Shown here in pieces: positions 1 through 6,032 of a stretch of 19,225 nucleotides of DNA (positions within the stretch are counted from its first letter, which is position 1; every line of letters starts with the position of its first letter). Position numbers and translations under genes: made by a program. This stretch comes from an uncultured Gammaproteobacteria bacterium. GTDB lineage: Bacteria > Pseudomonadota > Gammaproteobacteria > Arenicellales > Poriferihabitantaceae. The stretch is taken from assembly GCA_938021685.1 (NCBI GenBank), contig CALIFM010000180.1, positions 1 to 19,225 of the forward strand, in the 5' to 3' direction. The notes below the pieces were generated by a model that was not told the DNA's origin, made no database searches, and saw only the letters and a program-made list of their open reading frames with translations.

Positions 1-2
1 CC

Positions 3-26
3 TTGACCTAAGGTAACTTAGATCAA
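3..26. promoter_or_regulatory. Imperfect 24-bp dyad upstream of the porin gene (candidate operator)
   Basis: The outer arms are TTGA (3-6) and TCAA (23-26), and the inner arms are CTAAG (8-12) and CTTAG (17-21) around a GTAA centre. TTGACC at 3-8 could also serve as a -35 element for the porin, with an AT-rich region following at 25-60. The inner spacing is too long for an FNR box (TTGAT-N4-ATCAA). A regulator site is inference. It lies at the window edge, so it could instead be the end of an upstream terminator. Confidence 0.35.
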
Positions 27-70
27 ATAAACTAAATTTAAATTTATATTATTAATAAGAGAGTTCAATT

Positions 71-979
71 ATGAAAAAAGCTATTTTAGTTAAAAGTGCG
101 ATGACACTGGCTATTGCAGCATCAATGTCAGCACCTGCTTATGCAGCTGAAGTTTCTGGTCGTTTCCGCGTTGCCCTAATTGAGAGCGGTGACGAATGGT
201 CAGAGCGCGATTACGGCGGTCGTTTTCGTTTTTCTGGTGAAGAAGATGTCGGCAACGGCAACACCGTTTTCGGCAAATACGAGTTCGCAACTGATGCTTC
301 TGAAGGTGAATTACGCACCGGCAAGCGCACACGTTTAGGCTATGTTGGTATAAAAGGCGGCTTCGGCTCGCTATCTTTAGGTACTCGCTGGTCTCCTTAC
401 TACAATGTAGTTACTAGCCCAGTTGACTGGACAAAAGCTTTCGGCGGTACTTGGGGCCCAGGTGCTGGCTACAAGGGCGGCTTCCGTCAAGACAACGGTG
501 TTTTCTACAGCCACGGTGGTTTCCAAGCGATGGCTCAACTACGTGAAAGCTCAACCGATGAGGATGGCGTCGTATCTGATGATGACGATGTAGATGCATG
601 GGAATTGGGCTACACTCACTCACTCGGTGGTTTCAGCGGAGGTATTGCTTACCGTGACGCCGGTGATAATGAGCTTCTTGGTTTAAGCCTTGCGGGCACC
701 ATGGGCCCTGTTCGTGTAGCACTAAGCTTGCATGATGAAGATGGTTCAACAGGCCTGTTAGGTCAAATTCGCGGCAATGTAGGCAGCGGCGTTGTTTCTT
801 TGAGCTTCGGCCAAGAAGACAATGACAGCGGTGTAGAGCCTTCAATGATCGGCTTGGAATATGACCAAGCTATGAGCAAAAACACAAGCTGGTTTGTTGG
901 TTATGAATCAACAGATCTTGATGATGGCTCAGACGATGTAGAACGCTTCGGTGGCGGTCTTCACTACAACTTCAACTAA
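71..979 (+). CDS. Outer-membrane porin (general Gram-negative porin type)
   Basis: This encodes a predicted trimeric beta-barrel porin for passive diffusion of small solutes across the outer membrane. The 302-residue product starts with a clear Sec signal peptide: KK, a hydrophobic core, and AYA-AEVSG with cleavage after about residue 25. The mature part opens with the porin-typical pattern 'VSGRFRVAL' and 'GRFRFSGEEDVGNGNTVFGKYEF', and then alternates short amphipathic strands and Gly/Asp-rich turns. It is rich in Asp and Glu, including a DDDD-type loop near residues 165-175. The protein ends in YNFN, so the last residue is Asn and not the usual aromatic beta-signal residue. A purine-rich stretch AAGAGAG lies about 8 bases before the ATG. 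A terminator follows directly, so the gene is probably monocistronic. Substrate specificity cannot be read from the sequence. Confidence 0.88.
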   Translation: MKKAILVKSAMTLAIAASMSAPAYAAEVSGRFRVALIESGDEWSERDYGGRFRFSGEEDVGNGNTVFGKYEFATDASEGELRTGKRTRLGYVGIKGGFGSLSLGTRWSPYYNVVTSPVDWTKAFGGTWGPGAGYKGGFRQDNGVFYSHGGFQAMAQLRESSTDEDGVVSDDDDVDAWELGYTHSLGGFSGGIAYRDAGDNELLGLSLAGTMGPVRVALSLHDEDGSTGLLGQIRGNVGSGVVSLSFGQEDNDSGVEPSMIGLEYDQAMSKNTSWFVGYESTDLDDGSDDVERFGGGLHYNFN

Positions 980-996
980 AATAGAAGTGTAGATTC

Positions 997-1014
997 AACA
1001 CATCTTTATGTGTT
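997..1014 (+). other. Small hairpin between porin stop and terminator
   Basis: AACACAT (997-1003) pairs with ATGTGTT (1008-1014) around a CTTT loop. It precedes the main terminator by a few bases. It could protect the mRNA 3' end or assist termination; either role is inference. Confidence 0.45.
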
Positions 1015-1017
1015 TTG

Positions 1018-1046
1018 AAGAGCGCCTTTTTAGGCGCTCTTTTTTA
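1018..1046 (+). terminator. Intrinsic terminator of the porin gene
   Basis: The stem AGAGCGCC (1019-1026) pairs with GGCGCTCT (1033-1040) around a TTTTTA loop, and a T tract follows at 1041-1045. A further A-T pair (1018/1041) is possible. The flank on the other side is not T-rich when read leftward, so it works best for the rightward porin transcript and poorly for the convergent sigma-factor gene. Confidence 0.9.
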
Positions 1047-1084
1047 TTGCTTCCCTTCAGCACAAAACTACAAATAGTTTCGTT

Positions 1085-2332
1085 TTATGATTTCGCTAGC
1101 TGCTGTTGCAAGTATTTAATATCGCCACTATTTTCCAACAAGCTAATCGCTTGTTCATACTGAACTTTGGCCTCCTCTGCATCTCCTAGCCGAGCGAGCA
1201 TATCCGCCTTTGCGGCATACCATGGTTGGTAATTCTCAAACACTTTATGCTGCTTTAAATGTTGTAGTTGCAACAGGCCTGCTTCGGGCCCTTGATAAAA
1301 TGACAGCGCAACCGCTGCATTGAGCTGCACCACAGGTGACGCGTCATATTGAATCAATTTCTCGTATAGCAACACGATTTGCTGCCAATCTGTCTCTTCA
1401 TAGCAAGCAGCATGGGAGTGCACCCCACTGATAGCTGCTTGTATTTGATACGACCCTAGTTGGCATTTGAATATCGCGTGCTTTAACAATTTATCAGCCA
1501 TCGCTATATTAGCTTTTGTCCATTTTGATCGGTCTTGTTCACGTAAACCCATCACCATACCTTCATCATTAAGGCGGGCTGGGAAACGCGCGTAATGAAA
1601 ATGCATCAGCGCCAATAAGCCAAGGGCTTCAGCTTCATCAGGCACCAACTTTGCTAACATTTTTCCTAAGTACAAAGCTTCTTCGCATAGATTTACATCC
1701 AATGAAGTAGGCGCAGAGGCCGAACGATAACCTTCATTAAAGATGAGATAGATCACCGCAATCACCGAATCAAAGCGCTGCGGCCATTGCACCTTTTCAG
1801 GCACCTCGTAGGCAATGCCTGCTGTCTTTATTTTATTCTTAGCACGTACGATTTTTTGCGCAATCGCAGGCTCTTTGCCCAACAAAGCATGAGCAATCTG
1901 TAAAGTACTCAAGCCACACAGCGTCTTCAAAGTTAGCGCAAGCTGCGCTTGTGTATTTAAAGCTGGATGGCAACAAGTAAAAATCAAACGCAGCCGCTCA
2001 TCAGGAATGGAGTCGGCTAATGAATCTTGCTCCTCAAGCGCCCATTGATCTTGTGTTAATAATTCGCGCTTTTGTGCAAATCGATTATTACGCCTAAGCA
2101 CGTCAATCGCTTTATTTTTTGCAGTGGTCAACACCCACGCAATAGGCTTGGGTGGAATATTTGTATCAGTCCATTTTACTAACGCCTGATTAATTGCCTC
2201 CTGCAAGCAATCCTCTGCTAAATGTAAATCGCCAAGCTTAAGGTTTAAATGCGACAGCATTTTTCCATAATGCTCGCGCACCAACTTATCAACTGCGGTG
2301 CGCGAGCTCGATATAGCAGAGCGATCACTCAA
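1085..2332 (-). CDS. ECF42-type RNA polymerase sigma factor with C-terminal TPR-like region
   Basis: This is an alternative sigma factor of the long ECF class that accompanies DGPF/YCII proteins (COG4941-like). With the start proposed here it has 415 residues. A sigma-2 region spans about 15-85 (AEDCLQEA, AWVLTTAKNKAIDVLRR). The family signature DERLRLIFTCCHPAL is at 111-125, and a sigma-4 HTH follows at about 128-180 (TLKTLCGLSTLQIAHALL, RAKNKI). Then come YLIFNEGY and an alpha-helical TPR-like tail ending in 'ARLGDAEEAKVQYEQAISLL'. An open frame extends upstream to 2548, but that part only shadows the YCII gene. The family-like sequence begins at a TTG at 2332, eight bases inside the YCII gene, suggesting translational coupling. 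No anti-sigma gene is adjacent, as usual for this group, where the C-terminal extension is thought to control activity. The exact start codon is uncertain. Confidence 0.88.
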   Translation of the reverse strand: MSDRSAISSSRTAVDKLVREHYGKMLSHLNLKLGDLHLAEDCLQEAINQALVKWTDTNIPPKPIAWVLTTAKNKAIDVLRRNNRFAQKRELLTQDQWALEEQDSLADSIPDERLRLIFTCCHPALNTQAQLALTLKTLCGLSTLQIAHALLGKEPAIAQKIVRAKNKIKTAGIAYEVPEKVQWPQRFDSVIAVIYLIFNEGYRSASAPTSLDVNLCEEALYLGKMLAKLVPDEAEALGLLALMHFHYARFPARLNDEGMVMGLREQDRSKWTKANIAMADKLLKHAIFKCQLGSYQIQAAISGVHSHAACYEETDWQQIVLLYEKLIQYDASPVVQLNAAVALSFYQGPEAGLLQLQHLKQHKVFENYQPWYAAKADMLARLGDAEEAKVQYEQAISLLENSGDIKYLQQQLAKS

Positions 2333-2684
2333 ATTCTGATAAATCCATAATCGGCCGTACCTCAACACTACCGTATTTAGCAGAAGGAATCTTGGCCGCA
2401 CACTCCAAGGCTTCGTCCAAGTCTTTGCAGTCCAGCAAATAATAACCACCCAGCACTTCTTTGGTTTCAGCAAATGGGCCATCTGTAACGGACACTTTTC
2501 CATTACGAACGCGCACCGTACTAGCAGTACTCGACGGCTCAAGAGCATTGCCGCCTTGCATCAGCCCACGCGCGACCACTTCCTCGCTAAATTCACCGTA
2601 CTCCTGCATCATCTGAGCAAACTCTGCTGAACCTGGTTCTGGCTCAGCGCTCTCAGCTGCGTAAATCATCAATAAATATTGCAT
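2325..2684 (-). CDS. YCII/DGPF-domain protein, partner of the ECF42 sigma factor
   Basis: This is a 119-residue ferredoxin-like-fold protein of the YCII family. It opens with MQYLLMIY and carries the hallmark VTDGPFAETKE, with DGPF at residues 68-71, followed by 'LGGYYLLDCKDLDEALECA' and a C-terminal VEVRPIMD. Family members resemble YciI/PhnB-like small proteins; the biochemical role is unknown. A strong ribosome site AGAGGA lies about 8 bases before the ATG. The stop codon overlaps the TTG start proposed for the downstream sigma factor, so the two form a tight two-gene operon. In other bacteria ECF42 sigma factors activate their linked DGPF genes, so autoregulation of this operon is likely by analogy. 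Confidence 0.88.
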   Translation of the reverse strand: MQYLLMIYAAESAEPEPGSAEFAQMMQEYGEFSEEVVARGLMQGGNALEPSSTASTVRVRNGKVSVTDGPFAETKEVLGGYYLLDCKDLDEALECAAKIPSAKYGSVEVRPIMDLSEFE

Positions 2685-2710
2685 ATTTTTATCCTCTTTC
2701 TAGACATTCA

Positions 2711-2747
2711 GTTTAGTAAAAAGAAATTCTTTTTACACATACTAAAC
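2711..2747. promoter_or_regulatory. Strong palindrome upstream of the YCII-sigma operon (candidate operator)
   Basis: A perfect 21-bp palindrome has 10-base arms GTAAAAAGAA (2716-2725) and TTCTTTTTAC (2727-2736) around one central A (2726). Outer arms GTTTAGT (2711-2717) and ACTAAAC (2741-2747) add a second nested inverted repeat. It begins 27 bases upstream of the YCII start codon. Read leftward it has no T tract after the stem, so a terminator for the M24 gene is less likely than a protein-binding site or 5' leader hairpin. Confidence 0.5.
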
Positions 2748-2763
2748 GAACGGACTATGCAAT

Positions 2764-2782
2764 TTTCGACAAAATATCGAAA
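2764..2782. promoter_or_regulatory. Second dyad, TTTCGA-N7-TCGAAA, between the M24 gene and the YCII operon
   Basis: TTTCGA at 2764-2769 mirrors TCGAAA at 2777-2782 with a seven-base AT-rich centre. It lies about 80 bases upstream of the YCII start, in the likely promoter region. No regulator can be named from it. I could not find an unambiguous -35/-10 pair in this 151-base gap. Confidence 0.3.
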
Positions 2783-2835
2783 TAAATATGCTTTACGAAA
2801 CAATCAACTTAGGTTTCTAGATGGCTAATGCTGCT

Positions 2836-4071
2836 CTAATCCAGCAAACAGTCTTCATAAGGGTACTGGCTTAACAGTTCATAACCATCTTCCGTAATCA
2901 GCACCTGCTGCTCTAGTTTGACTCCGTCTCGCTCTCCTACTGCCCCAACATAGCTTTCAAGACACAACACCATGCCAGCTTGTAAGGTACCGTCATAATA
3001 ATTGGGCCCGCGAAAAATCGGATCAATGCGCGGAAACTCGTCGCACATACCCACAGCATGGGCGATACATGGGTAGGCATTTTGATGAAATTCGGTTTCT
3101 TGCAAATAGGCTTGCTGCTGGAAAGCTTGAAAACTCAAACCGGGCCGCACCAAACTCAAGTTGTACTCAACTTCCTTCACCGCCAGCTGATACAACTGCT
3201 TTTGGCGCGTGCTGGGGTGGGTCGTGCCCTTACCTGCGCAAAAAAAGGTGCGCGATATATCAGCAAAATAACCAAATGGCCCTACCATATCGGTGTCAAA
3301 GCCCACCAAATCACCGGCTTCCACTTTGCGCGGTGACGCCTCTTGAATCCAAGGGTTGGTGCGCGGCCCCGACGCCAACATCCGTCCATCGTGCCAATCA
3401 CCATTGTTAGCCAAATTGGTATAGTTCAGCAGCCCCCACAGCTGCAACTCGCTCACCCCCGGGCGCATTACCTCTTTCATTTTAGCAATGCCATGCTCGG
3501 CCACCGCGATGGCCCAGCGCATGCAGGTTATTTCATCGTCTGATTTAATCACCCGTGCTTGCTCAGTAATGTTCACTCCGTCCACCACATCAAGGCCGCG
3601 TTTTGCAAGCGCCAAGGTGATGCTGGGGTTAACATACTCGACCGCCACGCGCTGGTTATCGGTGCCAAGCTCCTGCAAATACTCGGCCACATCGCTGGCA
3701 AAATCACCAGCCGCACGGCCCAGCTGCATGCCACCGTCAAAAAAGCTGATTGGTTGACCTTTTCTAACTTCGCTTATCGCTGGCGATAGCTCATTGGCAT
3801 AGGTATTGTAAATAATAATCGGGCCATCAAGCGGCACAAACAAATAGGTGGTAGGGATATGCGACTGAAACAAACCATAAGTGCGGTAGTCCACAGCATA
3901 GCGCAGGCTCACTGGGTTCACTAACACGCACATTGCCGCACCGCTTAGCTGTAATTGCTCGCGCAAACGCGCAAGCCGATAGGCACCCAGGCGCTCAACA
4001 TTGATGTTAGGTAACGACTGACCACGGCTTAGGTCGCTCCAGTCGTCGTCCAACACCAGTTTATCAGGCAT
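2836..4071 (-). CDS. M24-fold metalloenzyme, DddP-like (candidate DMSP lyase or related C-S/C-N hydrolase)
   Basis: This 411-residue protein has an N-terminal creatinase-like domain (about 30-165) and a C-terminal pita-bread M24 domain (about 175-405). Its catalytic pattern matches the DMSP lyase DddP: FDTD (D259, D261), D271 in ADISRT, and YPCIAHAVGMCDEFP giving Y333, H338 and D344. E372 lies in LCLES and E387 in KLEQQ. Spacings equal those I recall for DddP residues D295/D297/D307, Y366/H371/D377 and E406/E421, apart from small length changes around H338. 'SGPRTNPW' at 234-241 is also DddP-like. The doubled DxD is not the classical aminopeptidase/prolidase pattern. DddP splits dimethylsulfoniopropionate into acrylate and dimethyl sulfide, but no acrylate genes lie nearby, so another substrate is possible. 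It starts 10 bases after the oxygenase stop. AGGA directly abuts the ATG, suggesting coupled translation. Confidence 0.8.
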   Translation of the reverse strand: MPDKLVLDDDWSDLSRGQSLPNINVERLGAYRLARLREQLQLSGAAMCVLVNPVSLRYAVDYRTYGLFQSHIPTTYLFVPLDGPIIIYNTYANELSPAISEVRKGQPISFFDGGMQLGRAAGDFASDVAEYLQELGTDNQRVAVEYVNPSITLALAKRGLDVVDGVNITEQARVIKSDDEITCMRWAIAVAEHGIAKMKEVMRPGVSELQLWGLLNYTNLANNGDWHDGRMLASGPRTNPWIQEASPRKVEAGDLVGFDTDMVGPFGYFADISRTFFCAGKGTTHPSTRQKQLYQLAVKEVEYNLSLVRPGLSFQAFQQQAYLQETEFHQNAYPCIAHAVGMCDEFPRIDPIFRGPNYYDGTLQAGMVLCLESYVGAVGERDGVKLEQQVLITEDGYELLSQYPYEDCLLD

Positions 4072-4081
4072 TCCTGTGTGT

Positions 4082-4909
4082 TTAGTCAGTCAATGCATCG
4101 GGGCGGATGGCCTCGCGCTCATAATGGATCGGCAAAGCACGACCATAAAACTGCTTTGCCCGCTCAGGCCGATTGACGGTATCAGGGTCCATCACATAAG
4201 TGGGCAAGGCAATGATACGTTGTACTGCGCCTTTAACTGGCGTGACACGATGCAAAGAATAGCGCCCCTTAAACAATTGCAAATCGCCCGCGCGCAGCTG
4301 CAAAGCCTGTACATTATCGCGCCTCCCCTTCAACACTGCGTGCACTTTATCGAAGTTTTCTTCTTCAGGTGAACGAATATCAGGCGCATATTCAAACACG
4401 CCGCCCTCTTCTGCTTCTTGCACCAGAATACTGATCGTAAATTCGTTGCCATCAAAGTGCCACGGAAAATATTGATCATCGCCCATGATGGAATACGGAT
4501 TGCAACCTAATGGGTCGGCCCAATTATAAATAGGCCCCACACCCACACACTCACCCACGAAACGCGTCATCGCCTCATTGGCATAGATTGCGTTTAAATC
4601 TGAATGCTCTTCGAGCAAATCTGAATTAATAAACCCACTGCTGCGGTCTTGAAAAAACCGCTGTGGATGATCTTCGGGCAGGCTTGTATCATCCTTGGTC
4701 ATATATGGATTATGCCGCTGCTGCGACCAGAACGTTTCTGGCATCAGGCGCATTGCCTCAGTATGCATCCGCTGCAAGGACTCGTTTAACATAAAATTAG
4801 GAATCAACGCGCAGCCGACACGGTCCAGCTCTTTGCGGCAATCGGCAATTAACTTTTTAGTGATTGGGTTATCCAGTTCATGGATTGGGTAACGTACCAA
4901 ATCAACCAT
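4082..4909 (-). CDS. 2-oxoglutarate/Fe(II)-dependent oxygenase
   Basis: This is a predicted cytosolic non-heme iron dioxygenase that hydroxylates or oxidatively cleaves a small substrate using O2 and 2-oxoglutarate. With the start used here it has 275 residues. The iron triad is H151-x-D153 in 'PWHFDGNEFT' and H220 in 'RYSLHRVTP'; R231 in 'VQRIIAL' likely binds 2-oxoglutarate. 'EEGGVFEYAPDIR' (168-179) is typical of bacterial members of this fold. An in-frame ATG exists at 5008, but a TTGATT-17-TACACT promoter lies at 5002-4974, downstream of it. I therefore favour 4909, which has AGGA at 4916-4913; 4939 is the alternative. It is the first gene of a two-gene operon with the M24 enzyme and is divergent from the LysR gene, its probable regulator. 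Substrate unknown. Confidence 0.82.
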   Translation of the reverse strand: MVDLVRYPIHELDNPITKKLIADCRKELDRVGCALIPNFMLNESLQRMHTEAMRLMPETFWSQQRHNPYMTKDDTSLPEDHPQRFFQDRSSGFINSDLLEEHSDLNAIYANEAMTRFVGECVGVGPIYNWADPLGCNPYSIMGDDQYFPWHFDGNEFTISILVQEAEEGGVFEYAPDIRSPEEENFDKVHAVLKGRRDNVQALQLRAGDLQLFKGRYSLHRVTPVKGAVQRIIALPTYVMDPDTVNRPERAKQFYGRALPIHYEREAIRPDALTD

Positions 4910-4973
4910 CTGTCCTAAACGCGGCGGTGTTGAATTCATTTTTAACAATGCACTATCTAAAAAGGTTTTAATG

Positions 4974-5002
4974 AGTGTATTTACTTTAACAGAACCAATC
5001 AA
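4974..5002 (-). promoter_or_regulatory. Sigma-70-type promoter for the oxygenase-M24 operon
   Basis: Reading leftward, TTGATT (5002-4997) and TACACT (4979-4974) are separated by 17 bases. Transcription would begin near 4967, upstream of both plausible oxygenase start codons (4939, 4909) but downstream of the ATG at 5008. This supports the shorter protein. Confidence 0.5.
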
Positions 5003-5009
5003 ACGCATA

Positions 5010-5051
5010 TTAATGAATGCTAGTATCGATTTAATTGTATTAGCGCATTAA
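5010..5051. promoter_or_regulatory. Dyad in the divergent LysR/oxygenase intergenic region
   Basis: TTAATG (5010-5015) and GCTA (5019-5022) mirror TAGC (5041-5044) and CATTAA (5046-5051), with slightly unequal spacers. It lies between the LysR start at 5064 and the leftward promoter, where a LysR regulator usually binds. No clean T-N11-A box was found inside it, so assignment to this LysR protein is inference. Confidence 0.35.
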
Positions 5052-5063
5052 AAACCGACATCG

Positions 5064-5933
5064 ATGTATATTGACCATATAAAAACCTTTTTAGAAATTG
5101 CCACAACAGGCAGCTTTCAGCTAGCAGCTGAAAAACTACACGTGACGCAATCAACGGTGAGTGCACGCATTAAGGCACTAGAAGAACAGCTTAATCGTTC
5201 GCTGTTTGTGCGCAAGCGTAGCGGCATTGAGCTAACCACAGGCGGGCAACGCTTTCACCCACACGCGCTCAATGTGGTGCAAGCTTGGGAACGTGCACGC
5301 CAAGAGGTGGCGCTGCCAGAAGAGTTTACGGCCATTATTAACTTAGGCATTCAACTCAATCATTGGTCACAAATTGCCGACCCTTGGCTCAGTTGGATGC
5401 AGCGCAATGCGCCTGCGATTGCCACTCATATTGTAGCTGAATACTCAGAATCATTAATGCGTCATCTGCGCGACGGCGCCTTAGAGCTGGCGGTGCTGTA
5501 TGAGCCGCAACACTGCCCTGGCATTAAGATTATGCCCTTATTCACTGAACAAGTGCTATTAGTATCAACTGAAAAGCGCGCACTAAACACGGGGCGCACC
5601 GAAGGCTATATTTTTGTTGACTGGGGCGACACCTTTAAAAGCCAATACAGTTTAGCTTTTCCTAATTCGCCCACCTTAAAGTTGGCAGTTGGGCTCGGCT
5701 CAGTTGGTTTAGAGCACATTCTGAGTCGCGGCGGCTCAGGTTATTTTATTCAAAGCATGGTGCAACCACTGGTTGAGGCTGGCACCTTGCATTATGTACA
5801 AGATGCGCCTGTATTTGAGCGCCCCTTGTATTTAGCCTATCAAGAACAAACGCTCAACCCCACACTGGTACAAACCGCTATTGATGGCTTGCAGAAAGTG
5901 GTGGGGTTAACAAATAACAAGTCGATTAATTAA
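5064..5933 (+). CDS. LysR-family transcriptional regulator
   Basis: This DNA-binding regulator probably controls the catabolic genes on both sides. The 289-residue product has a typical N-terminal winged HTH: 'FLEIATTGSFQLAAEKLHVTQSTVSARIKALEEQL' covers about residues 9-43 and LFVR follows. A linker leads to a periplasmic-binding-protein-like effector domain (about 85-280). Its inducer is unknown but is presumably the substrate or an intermediate of the flanking enzymes. It is divergent from the oxygenase-M24 operon and runs in the same direction as the dehydrogenase-aldolase-racemase genes about 100 bases downstream. No clear Shine-Dalgarno sequence precedes the ATG. Confidence 0.92.
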   Translation: MYIDHIKTFLEIATTGSFQLAAEKLHVTQSTVSARIKALEEQLNRSLFVRKRSGIELTTGGQRFHPHALNVVQAWERARQEVALPEEFTAIINLGIQLNHWSQIADPWLSWMQRNAPAIATHIVAEYSESLMRHLRDGALELAVLYEPQHCPGIKIMPLFTEQVLLVSTEKRALNTGRTEGYIFVDWGDTFKSQYSLAFPNSPTLKLAVGLGSVGLEHILSRGGSGYFIQSMVQPLVEAGTLHYVQDAPVFERPLYLAYQEQTLNPTLVQTAIDGLQKVVGLTNNKSIN

Positions 5934-5971
5934 TCAAATTAAGCAGATGCAAGCAATCACTTATATTTGTT

Positions 5972-5987
5972 TTACTTGTTTAAGTAA
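5972..5987. promoter_or_regulatory. Short dyad upstream of the dehydrogenase gene (candidate operator)
   Basis: TTACTT (5972-5977) mirrors AAGTAA (5982-5987) around GTTT, in the 99-base gap between the LysR stop and the dehydrogenase start. It is suitably placed for regulator binding at the rightward operon's promoter. It has no T tract for a terminator. The sequence does not resemble the 5010-5051 dyad, so a shared regulator is not supported by the sites alone. Confidence 0.3.
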
Positions 5988-6032
5988 GCCATGCTAACGT
6001 CGATCTTGTTTAAACTTTAAATCAGCAACAAC

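Noticed and set aside
3..26. FNR or CRP box upstream of the porin
   Set aside because: The half-sites TTGA/TCAA are separated by far more than the four to six bases those proteins need.
2333..2548. N-terminal 72-codon extension of the sigma-factor open frame
   Set aside because: It lies entirely within the YCII gene in another frame and does not look like sigma-factor sequence; family homology begins near 2332.
3058..3789. Rightward open frames opposite the M24 gene
   Set aside because: They are low-complexity translations of the antisense strand, while the leftward frame encodes a full domain with a conserved active site.
2836..4071. Calling this protein a proline or methionine aminopeptidase
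   Set aside because: The metal pattern F-D-T-D then D271 and the Y-x4-H-x5-D segment match DddP rather than classical aminopeptidases.
4910..5008. Longer oxygenase start at 5008
   Set aside because: A TTGATT-17-TACACT promoter lies downstream of that ATG, there is no ribosome site before it, and the extra 33 residues are AT-rich and outside the domain.
5922..5936. Palindrome GATTAATTAATC at the LysR stop codon as a terminator
   Set aside because: It is fully AT-rich, short and lacks a stable stem or a T tract.
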